Shown: piece by piece, positions 1 through 10,880 of the stretch
How the letters are laid out: each line of letters starts with the position of its first letter
Position numbering within the stretch: position 1 is the stretch's first letter
Source of the DNA: Incurvaria masculella
Lineage: Eukaryota; Arthropoda; Insecta; Lepidoptera; Incurvariidae
DNA: 64,000 bases
Direction: 5' to 3'
Assembly: GCA_946894095.1 (NCBI GenBank)
Contig: OX335655.1
Coordinates: forward strand, 17,856,001 to 17,920,000
The notes under the pieces: generated by a model
The model's input: only the letters and a program-made list of their open reading frames with translations
Database searches by the model: none
Told to the model about the DNA's origin: nothing
Position numbers and translations under genes: made by a program

Positions 1-138
1 AAGATGTGCGCGACAAATGGACGAATAACTCAATATAACGCCAACCGATTTCGGCGATAATTTTTTTATTGGAAAGGACGTGTACAAATTAGTAAGTGTA
101 CTTCAGATTCACTAAAAATAAACAAATAAAAAAAATTA

Positions 139-392
139 ACAAAAAAATAACCGACTTCAAAGAAAAAGCACTAAAACGTAAAAAATAATTTCCATTTTTG
201 TAGTTACGATTTCTGTTATTTTTTGAGTCGGTGTCAGCCAAGGTTAGGTTAGGTTAGGTTAGGTTCTCTTGATTGGCGCAGCGCGTGCCCGGCTGAAGCC
301 GACTCAAAAAATAACAGAAATCGTAACTACAAAAATGGAAATTATTTTTTACTTTTTAGTGCTTTTTCTTTGAAGTCGGTTATTTTTTTGTT
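139..392. mobile_element. Foldback (long inverted-repeat) element
   Basis: Two arms of about 100 bp (139-239 and 291-392) are reverse complements with few mismatches, so a single strand could fold into one long hairpin. The outer ends are A-rich or T-rich with the core CCGACTTCAAAGAAAAAG. The inner arm ends with GAGTCGG. The ~50-bp loop contains five TTAGG units. No coding capacity and no clear target duplication are visible. It is probably a non-autonomous DNA transposon. Confidence 0.75.
241..265 (+). repeat. Five TTAGG units (insect telomere-type repeat)
   Basis: The loop of the surrounding foldback element carries TTAGG repeated five times, the unit of most insect telomeres. The array is too short to be a telomere. 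It could be a seed carried by the element or left by a telomere-type event. A shorter run of the same unit lies at 674-689. Confidence 0.8.
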
Positions 393-1023
393 ATTTTTTT
401 TTATTGTAGGTTTGTACAATCAATTGGTCCATGCCTCCCACACTAGGATGCCCTGTGCTGCGGAAGTCAGACGGTGTCTTTCGTTATTTACGTTTACGAT
501 GTTTTACATGTTACATTTTTTTTATTTTAAAACAGTAAGTGCTGTGTTTGTTACAAAAGAGACACGGTTATATTTGTTTACCCGTCTAGCGCTAAGCAAA
601 GGAAAGGTTATGTTTTTTTTTGTTATGATGGTTTATACAATATTCCTAAATTCTGCAGCCCATATATTACAGTTAGGTTAGGTTAGGTAAGGTCCCTGTT
701 GTTGAAAACGATTTTACCAGAGTTATCGGTGCGCTGTGTCCCAATGATTCAATTACAAAGCCGCACAATCCTTGCTCGGGCCCAGGGAATAGGGTAGCGA
801 AGTGTACACGCGAACAATATTAATATGTATGATATTTAATTATTCATCGTGTGCAATGTTTCGGAGGCCGCTGTTGTAACGAGCTCGGTGTAAATGGAGC
901 TCGTTTGTGGATCGGATCGCTTACAACACGGCCTTGAGGTACGCGCGCTCGGCAGGCATATTGAACGTTATGTTTCCTGCAACATGGTGCCCCTTGCTTT
1001 CTTAGAATCATCAATATCAATCA
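393..1023. other. No gene recognised; AT-rich intergenic DNA
   Basis: A 103-codon frame (370-681) starts inside the foldback arm. It is rich in Phe and Met because of T-runs and is judged accidental. A short TTAGG-like run lies at 674-689. Nothing else is identified. Confidence 0.5.
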
Positions 1024-1219
1024 TTTTTAGGGTTCCGTACCCAAAGGGTGAAAACGGAACCCTTAAAAAGGGTTGTTAAAAGGAAGGTTAAAAAAAATAA
1101 ATTAAAAAAATTAAAGCTCCCGCCTTTAATACAAAACACGTGATTTTTTGTGTTAAATCTTGTAAGATGGTATTGAACCCTTCGTGTGCGAGTCCGACTC
1201 GTACTTGGCCGGTTTTTTT
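1024..1219 (+). mobile_element. Element A, copy 1 (internally deleted)
   Basis: The left terminus (TTAGGGTTCCGTACCCAAAG and its hairpin partner) and the right terminus (the palindrome around GTGCGAGTCCGACTCG, then TTGGCCGG and a T-run) are both present. The (CCGT)n array and most of the middle are missing, giving ~195 bp instead of ~310. The right-hand T-run is shared with the tail of the next SINE. Confidence 0.85.
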
Positions 1220-1537
1220 ATGTAACTGGACATGGATGGCTAATACCAAACTGAACGTCAGATATTAGCCAAACACACCACATGGGAACTAGGTGTCATG
1301 CCAGGACCTTCATTATATTGCTTGGCTACATTGAACTGGCTGAAAAACACGGACAATTTTCAATGCCGCTTCGACCATCGTTAATTCAATGCTATGGTAC
1401 CAACCCGTCCTACCACCTAGTAAGTAAGGAAGGGGACCTACAGTTTTACGTGGAATCCGAACCACGGCTAGTTTCAACGGTTGAAAATGGTCACCCATCC
1501 AGAACCCAACCGCGCTCAGAGGTGATTGATGATTTAA
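1216..1537 (-). mobile_element. SINE B5S, near full length
   Basis: Read on the minus strand, it has a 5S-like head ending TTCTGGATGGGTGACC, then the shared B body (ACGTAAAACTGTAGGTCCCC, ATTGTCCGTGTTTT, ATGGTATTAGCC-type end) and an A-rich tail, which is the T-run at 1213-1219. It directly abuts element A copy 1. A 163-codon minus frame across it is a shadow. Confidence 0.8.
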
Positions 1538-1842
1538 GTTGATCTTACCGTTTATTGAAGACACTTTCGACTCATGGGTCATGCTGTCATCTTTCCCTTT
1601 TCTACGATGCTCAACATGCAAAGAACCCACTGTCGATATTTTCAAAACAAGAACCAACCGATCGTTGATGGCGGGACTACGTTGACTACGGGATGGGTTC
1701 CCTGCCGAGGTATTTCCTAGAAATACAACCTCAAACTCGGTGTGGAGAAGCGCCTGGCTCGCCGGCAGGGTTTTCACAGCCCCCGTGAAAGTTCGAAAGC
1801 CCATGGGCGTTTACTTTTATGGATCGGAACAGCCGTTGGTTA
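1538..1842. other. No gene recognised
   Basis: About 300 bp between a SINE and an A element. No repeat family or coding signature is recognised. Confidence 0.45.
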
Positions 1843-2156
1843 ATTTTTAAGGGTTCCGTACCCAAAAGGGTGAAAACGGAACCCTATTACTAAGCCTCCG
1901 CTGTCCGTCCGTCTGTCCGTCCGTCCGTCCGTCTGTCACAGGGCTGTATCTTATGAACCGTAATAGGTAGGCAGCTGAAATTTTTAACAGAGTGTGCATT
2001 TATTTTGCCGCTAGAACAACAAATAGGTAAAATAAAAAAATTATAAAAATTAAAGGGGGTCCCATACAAAAAACGTGATTTTTTTGTGTTAAATCTTTTA
2101 CGATGGTACGGAACCCTTCGTGTGCGAGTCCGACTCTCACTTGGCCGGTGTTTTTA
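1843..2156 (+). mobile_element. Element A, copy 2
   Basis: Complete layout: TTTTTAAGGGTTCCGTACCC, a hairpin partner ending GGAACCC, CTAAGCCTCCGCTGTCCG, a short impure (CCGT)n, CACAGGGCTGTATC, TGCCGCTAGAACAACAAATA, then the right hairpin and TTGGCCGG. Both termini can form hairpins. The family has no protein-coding capacity. Confidence 0.9.
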
Positions 2157-2492
2157 GCTAGTATTCGTCGAGTTTCCATCTTTACAAGGTGTAAAGTGAT
2201 CAATGTCTGAATATATGTAGTATTTTTGGGAATCCCAGCGGCTTGAGGTGATTGCTCTCGGGGGCGCTTCGTGACTGCGCCAGTGTGCTAACAGCCTTCG
2301 CACGAGCCTAGCCCCAGATCAAAAATGGAGGAGATGTGCCATCTAACGTGATTAATATTGGATCCGCAAATTAGAAATTGTTGTATAATTATAATATAAC
2401 CAGTAAGCACAGTCGGTAACTTGATTTGAGGATTTCATGAACGTAGCCTTCAGTAGATACTGTTAAGAAAATCGATCCTCTAACGCCTCTGT
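2157..2492. other. No gene recognised
   Basis: Unique sequence between element A copy 2 and a SINE. Nothing identified. Confidence 0.45.
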
Positions 2493-3000
2493 CAGCCTCG
2501 GTAGCCCAGTGGTGCGACGCCTTGTGATTCGATCGATTCGACTTGAGCGCGGCTAGGTTCTGGATGGGTGACCATTTTCAACCGTTGAAAAAAAAAAAAC
2601 AGCGGAGTTTCTTTCCAGTTCTTCTTCGCTGTGTTTTGTTTTGCTGAACTGGCCAATGCTAAAATATGACAAATCCGAGTGCAGTGTACTGTCTATGGAT
2701 GATGAATAAACAATACAATACAATAGTAGATGCTGGCAGTGGTTCGGATTCCACGTAAAACAGTATGCCCCCTTCCTTATTTACTAGGTGGTAGGGTTAA
2801 TTCCGCCCGGGTTGGTACCATCGCATTGAATGAACCATGGTCGAAGCGGCAAATTGAAAATCGTCCGTGTATTCCATCCAGTTCAATGTAGCCGAGCAAT
2901 ATAAATAAGGTCCTGGCATGGCACCTAGTCCCCAAGTGGTGTGTTAGGCCAATATCTGTCGTTCAATTTGGTATTAGCCGACCATGTCCAGTAACATAAT
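2493..3000 (+). mobile_element. SINE B5S, interrupted by a LINE 3' end
   Basis: The head begins GTCAGCCTCGGTAGCCCAGT, where TAGCCCAGTGG is a good Pol III A-box. It reaches TTCTGGATGGGTGACC and then the shared body, ending near AACATAATAAAAAC. Between head and body (about 2594-2732) sits an inserted LINE 3' fragment. The two SINE halves join in proper order once that insert is ignored. Confidence 0.8.
2594..2732 (+). mobile_element. LINE 3'-end fragment inside a SINE
   Basis: An A-run is followed by GAGTTTCTTTCCAGTTCTTC, a typical arthropod LINE 3' UTR motif. GAATCC-type sequence and ATGAATAAACAATACAATA follow as a repetitive tail. It is strongly 5' truncated. A relative lies at 22126-22250. 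The clade is not assigned. Confidence 0.55.
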
Positions 3001-3022
3001 AAAAACGAAATCGATCCTCTAA

Positions 3023-3180
3023 CACCACTTTTCATTTTTCATTTCATTTCATTTAATTAAACTTTTTGGTAGTCAAACTACACCAAGTTACGTCACATAG
3101 ATCCGCGGATTCGATCAACCCAGTAAAGAAGAACCCGCAAAGAAACTTCACGGGTTTACATAACATATTTTTCCGTCCAC
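3023..3180 (-). mobile_element. LINE 3'-end fragment
   Basis: On the minus strand AAGTTTCTTTGCGGGTTCTT leads to a tail of AAATG-type repeats (seen as CATTTCATTTCATTT on the plus strand near 3035-3055). A related core lies at 62905-62975. Too short to assign a clade. Confidence 0.45.
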
Positions 3181-3314
3181 AATTATGAAACACATACTTA
3201 GATCTAAATGCTACTGCCAAACAATTCCTTGGTAGAACAGATTGTTCTGTTGTCAAGGCATCGATTCCAACACGGTATCCAACAATTAGACCGTATCTCT
3301 TGCGATCCCATCAT

Positions 3315-3346
3315 GCAAGATGAATAATAATAATTATTCATCTTGC
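3315..3346. repeat. Perfect 14-bp-arm palindrome
   Basis: GCAAGATGAATAAT and its exact complement ATTATTCATCTTGC are separated by 4 bases. A C-rich stretch follows. No surrounding mobile element is recognised, and the rest of 3181-3713 shows nothing. Confidence 0.7.
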
Positions 3347-3713
3347 CCCCTCCCCCCGCCTGTGCCCCGTGCGCCCCCCTAAATGTTTCCAAATACAATG
3401 ATTTATGCAAATTCCACAGACGACGGAGTGCGCCGCGCCGCGCCCCGTGTCGTGTCGGTTATTAGATTTGAATACAAACAATTGGTTTGGGATTGAGCGG
3501 GCTCGCCTCTCAATATTTCCCGGGCGCTTCGGAAAGGCCTTTGAAAAATTCATTAGACCCTTCATTGAATTCCGCGAGGAGCTCCGATTGGGTCTGAGTT
3601 AAGTTGATCATTTACGTACTTCCTTGTTGCCGTCGCATTGTATTGGGTGCCATTTGCTTGCTAAGACGCTAGCTTCGGCAATTTGTCAGCAGTGTTAAGT
3701 ATCGTGGCAGTAG

Positions 3714-4026
3714 GTTTTTTTTAGGGTTTCGTACCCAAAGAGTGCCAACGGAACCCTATTACTAAGCCTCCGCTGGCCGTCCGTCCGTCCGTCGGTCCGT
3801 CCCTCCGGCCGTCTGTCACAGGGCTGTATCTCAGTAACCGTAACAGATAGACAGTTGAAATTTTTACAGAGTATGTATTTATTTTGCCGGTATAAGAACA
3901 AATAGGTAAAATTTAAAAATAATTAAAATTAAAGGGGCCCCCATACAAAAAACTTGATTTTTTTTTGTTTACGATGGTACGAAACCCTTCGTGTGCGAGT
4001 CCTCCTCGCACTTGGCCGGTTTTTTA
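3714..4026 (+). mobile_element. Element A, copy 3
   Basis: Full layout with substitutions in the left hairpin (AGGGTTTCGTACCC) and a short impure (CCGT)n array at 3778-3812. The right-hand T-run merges with the tail of the next SINE, the same junction seen at 1219 and 45373. Confidence 0.88.
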
Positions 4027-4400
4027 TGCAACCTGACATGGATAGCTAATACCACACAACTACCGTTATGATATTATCCCAATGCATCACATTCCCGAAG
4101 GATTTAAGTGCCATGTCAGAACCTTCCCTTCATGAGCACGGCTACATTAACTGGATGGAAAACACGGGAATAATTCATTTTCGCTCCATCTTTTCATCCA
4201 ATGCAATGGTACCAGCTCGGGCGGGCCCAAACCCTATCACCTAGTAGGGGAAGGGGACCTACAGTTTTACATGGATTCCGAACGTGACGAAATGCACTTA
4301 TCGAACTTAGAAAGAGAAAGAAGGTGGTGCATGTTGAAGCGAGGAATTGAACTCGGACCTCTGGCACGCTAGGCCAGTCGCCACTAGGCTACGAGCCGCC
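4022..4400 (-). mobile_element. SINE BtRNA, near full length
   Basis: On the minus strand the head reads CTCGTAGCCTAGTGGCG (A-box TAGCCTAGTGG), followed about 35 nt later by a GGGTTCAA-like B-box, here degraded. Then comes the B body (ATGGTTCGGAATCCATGTAA in the consensus), the GTCGCATAAAA-type end and the tail. The B-box is mutated (TCCGAGTTCAATTCC), so the copy is old. Confidence 0.8.
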
Positions 4401-4807
4401 CGTGTGCCATTAGCCTTCCGTCTCGCCTTCCGTTCGGCCATCCGAATCCAGTGGCATAACATGAACTCTTTTAAAAGTAATCTGAAAAAAAAAACGTTTT
4501 CGCAGCCCCCAATATCTTGAGCTATATTATTATAAGCCAATGTTTTAGCTATATTTTCAGTCGTCGGGCGCCTCTCAGTGGTGATGGCGTACAAAAAAAA
4601 GTTAACGAATTCACTATTGTCATTCGTTGTTTGTAACGATCACAAATTGTTTCACTCTGGCGAAGACGCCCTTTTGTTCCTGCTTTTTCGGCTGTTTTAA
4701 AACGCGATTGGGTGGAAAAGCAGGTTATTTTAACTATTAACTTATTATGTGCTTAGCTATACTAATATGTATATGAAAGGAATTTTTCAATATTAATAAA
4801 AATGAAT
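4401..4807. other. No gene recognised
   Basis: AT-rich unique sequence with no repeat or coding signal identified. Confidence 0.4.
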
Positions 4808-4897
4808 GACTGTGCACGAAACGACAAAAAATCAAAATCAACGTCAACGTATGATTAAACTCCGGAAGGAACTCCGTGCGGTTCACTAAAAGTGTTG
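4808..4897 (-). mobile_element. MITE E, truncated copy 1
   Basis: TGTGCACGAAACGACAAAAA followed by ATCAAAATCAACGTCAACG matches the inverted end of the E copies at 39312 and 62738. The copy stops after GCGGTTCACTAAAAGTG. Confidence 0.65.
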
Positions 4898-5875
4898 GTA
4901 AATCCTAGGATTTAGAAGCAAAATCTAGGGGCTTTTACAGTATAAATTGGACATGTGATAATTTATATGGAAATCACATATTTTGATTATACATAGATCG
5001 ATGATAGACCATTTTTAAGCAGCAATTGAAATTTTCTGGAAACATTGATTGTTGTGATCATGTAGCTCTTCCCACCATATTGCTCCTATAAACGTTTTGT
5101 CCGCGCTATACCTACCTGTATTTGGCGTCGCTTGACATTAAGTAGTGAATCTTTAGCTTAATCCTTGCAAATAGAAATACCTCCAACCCGGCGAATTCTC
5201 CTTGGTCCCACAGAGCTTATAAATTTCCACAGAGCGGAAGGGAACATTTTTGTGCCGAGTGACTGACTCCATCATCTTGAATATGCATGCAGCCCAACTG
5301 ACACACACAGATTATTCACCTAGTCGAATCTGTGTAACCTAATGGAGTAAAATAAACGGATAAACGGAACGAATTGCTCTCGAGATTGCTGCTCACTCTA
5401 TTGTACTTTATTACCTTCCAAATTCAAACGGCAAGCGAATTTCGCGCGGCCATTTTGTTTTCCAATGTCCAGTTGCCGCGCTTCCTCGCACATAATAAAC
5501 TATCCCCGGCATCAATAGCGACCTAATGACACATTGCGCGAACACATCCCAGTCCTTTATGCTTATCCCTTATCAGCTTTCCCCTCCCATACTCATCCTC
5601 GGACCCTGGGGAATGCTTTAGTAATGCGGGGAATCGTATCGGTGGTTGAATGGGTTTTGTGTCAGTCTCCAATGAGGCGGAAACTTGCGATAGTTTGCGA
5701 GTTCGTTTGCGGTTTGATGAAAAGTCAAATTGTAGTTCGGGGCTTTAGTTAAATAAGTTCTGCCTTTGCGTGCCGCCGCCATGGAGATGGAATGTCGACC
5801 ACTGCTGACGAGGGTAAAGCCCTGTCAAAACAGACAAGATGTGCATGACTGGTATAAGAACAATTTTTTTTATGT
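4898..5875. other. No gene recognised
   Basis: Unique AT-rich DNA. The scattered short open frames have no recognisable motif. Confidence 0.45.
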
Positions 5876-5990
5876 AGGTATGTAGATGTATAGAGCGCTT
5901 CACATTTAATGCCATAGTAGATATTGGCATTTGCAAGGAAAACGTATGTGGGTCAAAGTCCAATGTGGGCCGGCTAGGTGATGCTGTTTG
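5876..5990 (+). mobile_element. SINE-like family I, 5'-truncated copy
   Basis: GGCATTTGCAAGGAAAACGT and the following GGTCAAAGTCCAATG through GGTGATGCTGTTTGTGCGTA match the better copy at 36925-37175 and the inverted one at 47190-47325. Confidence 0.6.
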
Positions 5991-8436
5991 TGCGTACTAA
6001 ATTATAAGCATAATTCCAACTGCGCCTAAATACGATAGAGCTGCTTTATAAAATAACACACTAGCACTAGCAAGGAAAACTACAGATTTTATATTTCAAA
6101 CTAATTGTCAGCTTATTGCAGCAACTTTTTGAATCCAGAAATACCTAATAAAAGATATACCACCGCTGATTGATCGGTAGATCCCCCTACGAGTTCAACT
6201 CCGCTCCGTATGCCTACCCCGTGCCCGCCGCTGCACAGAAAGCTGTTACAAAGGCTTGTAAACAATCCGTTTATAGACGTAGTAGACGAGCAAACGGTCT
6301 GGCTGCCCCCCCGCCCTGAACGTCAGCGCCGCGCGCCGGCCTGCTCGGCAGGTAGAAAGTAGATTACCTCCTGCGCCACTCTTCATTCACCCGACCGAAC
6401 TGGTTGTGCACACACACAGGCACGCATGCAACCCAAGCTCAGCCGCTCGTGCTCGCATTGCGCCCGCGACGATAGATAAGCCTGCAGAAACCGCCTCGGT
6501 TTAGTTGGGTTAGGTTATGTTGCGACCGGCGACGATCTGTAGTCAAATATTGTAGGATAATGCTAAACAACTGTAGGGTTCCTTTGGAAATATTAAGAGC
6601 AAGGTCAATCATTTCATCTGTGCCTGGGCCCTCTATAATATCAATTGAGAGTTATACTGAATACTAGGTCCCTAGACCTTACATATTAAATTGGCGTTTT
6701 GCCATTTTGCCACTTTGATCCCAAATATCTGATGTTTGGTTTGGAATTCCAAATTCAAATTTATAAAAAAAGGAGGATTCTATATTTGGGTTTCGAATTT
6801 AGTTTTCAAGCTATTTGTTTTTTCTTTGACATCGTTCTGTTCACAATATGGAAAACTTGAAATATCGAGTTATTTACGAATACGAGTTTTACCTTGGCCA
6901 CCAGTGCTGCAGAAACAGCTCGAAGGGTTCATGATGTGTATGGGATGTACTGTAAAAGAAACCACGGTACGTTTTGGTTCCAAAGTTTTCAAGCCTTATT
7001 CCTCATCAGTAATTATTCCTCGTCATAACTATGAACAATGTATCAATTAATGAGTAAATAAGGGAAAATGCCACAATATGGCCTATGTGGCGTGCGAATT
7101 AATTAACAGAGCCCACCCACCCAATAAAGCTGAGTAACGATGCATCATGACCGCAGGCCGAATGAATACGCGGCGGTAAAGCGAACATGAGATGGCACGC
7201 GTGCGAGAGAGACAGGGCGACGGATGCACATGGGGACATGGGACAGATGCCATTGTTATCTACGCGGAGATAGACCCCTCCGGTGGCGAATCGCAATATG
7301 AACATGCGTACGTATACGCATCGTCTTTATTTGCTGTACGGGACGAGGCTTTGAACCCAAATTGCTGTGCTGTCGTATCGCCAAACGAACAAATATAATA
7401 CTAATGGTGAAACGCCTCAGTACGTTCAAATGAAACTTCAGACTTTTAATTGCTTGTTAGTATTTTTATTGCATAATTCTTTTAATAAATATATTTTTAA
7501 TCGATTTTTTGTTTTATACATTTGAAAAGAATATGATCGCTGAATTTATGAAAATATGAAGTTGCTGGACACATTTTTTAAAATTAATATCTAATGAAAA
7601 TGGAAATATAAGTTAACGATAAAAAAAAGTTGACCGCTAGAAGAGCAATAATGTATTGCAATAATGCGAATTCTGATCATCAGAACAATCTATATAATAC
7701 AAAAAAAATTATTAATAATACCATAATTGATACCAATTTTCCAGATTATTTTGTTCAAATTTTAAACAAAATATCCGAATAAAGACGTGGTTCTGTTATT
7801 TTGGCATTATTTTGCGACACTCACACAATTTACTGTTAATATCATTGCAAAGGATTAAGCCAGAAGTGACCAAAAATATTCAAAACCTATTCGACTTATC
7901 AAGGCAATAAAGGTCAAATACTATAAAGTGTTATTTATGCGAGCCATACTTACCCCCCAATTGCATACGAAAATTAATAGGGCAAAAATCTAAAATGCAC
8001 TTATGAAACGAATCGTACAACTAGAGGGCTAAAGTTTCACTGGAGTGCCTATCTGTATTTATCTCAGTGTGAATTCTTCATGTGAACAAAATTTTACTTT
8101 TTCTACAAACCAGTGATAGCTTCTCACTCGAGTTCTATGAGTACAAGCTTAGAAAACCGCACGGAGCATTTTGCTAAAACAACTTTACGTGGGCCTTATT
8201 TATGGGTATGTGTGCATGACGTATGACCAGTGTGTCGGTACTATCTACTAGGTATATATAGGCACATATTGTATCCACAGGCTGGTCGACGACTGCTCCA
8301 TTGTTCGCAAAAAATATTTCAAGCAGCACGGTCATGGCGACGCTAGCGGGACCACCGACGAAGTGCCACTTTTGCATAGGTACAGTCGACGCCTTATAAA
8401 CGCCATCCTTTGGACATCGACCATTTAAATACGATC
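5991..8436. other. Long stretch without recognised features
   Basis: No coding region supported. A G+C-rich, CpG-containing patch lies at about 6220-6500 next to a lone TTAGG-like motif (6506-6516). 7400-8100 is very A+T rich. It could be intronic or intergenic; no splice-site-bounded exon stood out. Confidence 0.45.
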
Positions 8437-8700
8437 TGTACCCCTAGTCCCAGCTGTCACCTAAATTGGCGTTTACGGCAAACCGATCGATTGGCGTTTT
8501 CAAATGTATGGAGAAATTGAAGAGCGCGCGCAGTGGGCCATTTGCGAGTACGAACTTCATTGGGCAGCTTACTCACCATTGTCGTAATACCTCGACGTTG
8601 CCGTTTACGCCGACTCCGCGTTTTCATACAAATCGGAAGTCCAAGTTTGACTTTGACAGCTTGAAGAAGTAAAACCACAGAATATCTAGTAAGAACTTGT
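8437..8700 (+). mobile_element. Foldback element C, copy 1
   Basis: Begins TAGTCCCAGCTGTCACCTAA, then TTGGCGTTTACGGCAAACCG, ATGGAGAAATTGAAGAGCGC and, further on, GTTTTCATACAAATCGGAAG. The same order appears at 30511-30905 and (inverted) 36557-36850. Opposing short frames across it are shadows of its imperfect symmetry. Confidence 0.75.
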
Positions 8701-9057
8701 ATTCAGAAACGAAGTCTTAACAACTATATAAGGGTTTCTGATTTAACCCACGTTGGTAATCTTAATTCGCAGGGAAGAAGTAATAACCGTACATAAAAGT
8801 AGATTGGCAAACACAAGAGTTGATCGTGTTTTCAAGTAGACACGAAATTAATTCGAAGCCTCGAATTCGGCCTCAATAGAGCGTGCGAGCCTTGGCGTAC
8901 GCCTTTGCTAAACCTGTTTCTCGGACCGGGACCTCGCCTGGCGCCGTGGAGGCTCTCCCGCATCCTGTTGTCTCATTCTTCCCGTAAACCCTTCGGGCGA
9001 GAGAGAGGGAAAGAAGTCCACTCGTGAAGTGTGCCGTGGGAACTGAATGGCTCGTGT
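8701..9057. other. No gene recognised
   Basis: Unique sequence between element C and a SINE. Nothing identified. Confidence 0.4.
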
Positions 9058-9357
9058 TCGTATTTTTTTTTGTTTTTTTATTAGCTCGTGAAGATGTTAC
9101 CTGTTTGAACACGTTGCTGAGAATAGGAGACGGGAGGGTGATGAAGCCAATTTGAACAACCAGGCGACTAGACCCCTTTATGACGTGGTGTTGCTGATAT
9201 ACGTAGTGGTAAACGCGCGTTTCAAGTTCCGTTGAAAGAAAGGTGTACTCGCGCACGGTATCGAATCCATGATCTGCAAAGCCAGAGACCACAGCCTTTA
9301 CCGCTAGGGATGTGGCGGAGATTGTGACACACTCAATTCGCGTATCAGCCACATTTC
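9058..9357 (-). mobile_element. tRNA-related SINE (distinct family)
   Basis: On the minus strand the element opens with GTGGCTGATACGCG. The stretch from AGCGGTAAAGGCTGTGG to GGATTCGATACC resembles the anticodon arm and B-box region of a tRNA. A ~200-nt unrelated body follows, and it ends AGCTAATAAAAAAACAAAAA, an A-rich tail. A 159-codon minus-strand frame (8873-9352) runs through it and is judged accidental because it reads through the tail. Target-site duplication not found. Confidence 0.55.
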
Positions 9358-9723
9358 AAACATAGGTGGACCAAAACTTCAGTACGATATTCCGGCGTCG
9401 CAAGTTTAAGTGATGCTGCACCAATTAAACCCAATTGGACTGTTTCTGTGCTCGGGCGGTCGGTCGCGGTGGAAATAATTCTGCAAGTTTATTTATTTAC
9501 GCTTAGCGGAGTTGCGTTCCGCTTTGGTTATCTCCTGACACGCTACGTTGGATCGGGTTTGTTCATTGTTACATTTCAACTTTCAGGTTAATGAGCAACC
9601 TGAACTTGTGTTCGTGTTCGAATTTACTCTCTATTATACTAAAACGTTTCCGATTTTCCAGTCGGTAGACACGAAGCAATACGTGGTCACTGTCTTGTAA
9701 AAGCCTGTATCGTTCTATTCGTA
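9358..9723. other. No gene recognised
   Basis: Unique sequence, nothing identified. Confidence 0.4.
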
Positions 9724-10021
9724 AAAAAAACCGGCCAAGTGCGAGTCGGACTCGCACACGAATGTATACAAAAAAATCAGGTTTTTTTGTATGGGGACCC
9801 CCTTTATTTTAATTATTTCTTAATCTTACCTATTTGTTGTTATAGCGGCAAAATAAAAACACACTCTGTGAAAATGTCAGCTGTCTATCTGTTACGGTTA
9901 CTGAGATACAGCCCTGTGACAGACGGACGGACGGACGGACGGACGGACGGACGGACGGACGGACAGCGGAGGCTTAGTAATAGGGTTCCATTTTCACCCT
10001 TTGGTTACGGAACCCTAAAAA
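9724..10021 (-). mobile_element. Element A, copy 4
   Basis: Reverse orientation: AAAAAACCGGCCAAGTGCGA, a right-end hairpin, then the remaining body to a pure (GGAC)n run of about ten units (9920-9963), ending ACGGAACCCTAAAAA. The segment just inside the hairpin lacks the usual GGTTCCGTACC. Confidence 0.9.
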
Positions 10022-10276
10022 TGCCGATCACGAGGTATACATTAGACAGCGCTCTCATTATGTGTTCGACAGCCAAAACTGGTACCCCCAGATGATGGAT
10101 TTTATTGCTTCTTAATGCGCTGGAACACGCCAATCTCCATACAAAACCCTTGTGTTCCCTGTATAGGCAGTTCCAGGCATTCGTTTGTAAGTGTATTCAT
10201 GAGTTCAAGCATAACCGGGTATCGGATTTTTGTGCCATTATACTCCGTTGAATGGGGCATTTGAGACATGCATGAA

Positions 10277-10880
10277 TTCGCCCGTCCATGAAATCTTCAG
10301 AATGTGTACAAATACAGGTTTTAAAAATGAATGACTCAGAATCTAACATTTTATTTTCCCGGAACTTAGGTATTTTGGCCAAAAACACAAAATATGCGGT
10401 ATCATTTGCTGCAAAAATGGCCCGCCAAATTTCTTTTCAATGTCTAATAAAATGGGTTAATAGGTATATATGTGTTCAGGAATCCAACAATTTTTTTACA
10501 CAAAAGCGAGTTTTTTTTTAAAAATACACAGTTTTCGCTCTCATAAAATCGGCAAAATTGGCCAGCCCAATCTGTCGTCACACATTGTTTTTTAATTCTA
10601 ATCAGATCGATAATTTCAAAGAATCCAACAAAATTGTTACTGGCAACACATATATTTTGCAAATGCCCAAATAAAGTGAACAGCATAATTGGCCCGCGCA
10701 CTTTTTGAAATATAATGACAATAAAAGATATAATCGAAGATACTTTTAACAGAATCCAACAAAAAAGTTACACGACCGTCAGTTTTGCAGCGTTTAACGC
10801 AACTTTGAATTTCGCGCTGAAACGGCAAGATGAGCGCGGGTGGTAGGCTGAGGCAGGCCGAAGCGGGACGGCAGCGGCGG
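10277..10880 (+). repeat. Left terminal inverted repeat of the 8.4-kb element
   Basis: Begins TCGCCCGTCCATGAAATCTT. It carries GAATCCAACA-type motifs at 10339 (one change), 10480, 10621 and 10752, and TGGCC[C/A]GC motifs at 10418, 10559 and 10690, so it is built on diverged ~140-bp iterations. The inner end is a G+C-rich segment. Open frames here are not conserved in full between the two arms, so coding is unlikely. Confidence 0.85.

Noticed and set aside
241..265. Telomere or subtelomere
   Set aside because: Only five TTAGG units, locked in the loop of a mobile element, with ordinary interspersed DNA on both sides.
370..681. 103-codon plus-strand frame with hydrophobic start
   Set aside because: It begins inside a foldback arm, and its Phe/Met richness comes from T-runs. 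No signal-peptide-plus-domain organisation or homology is recognisable.
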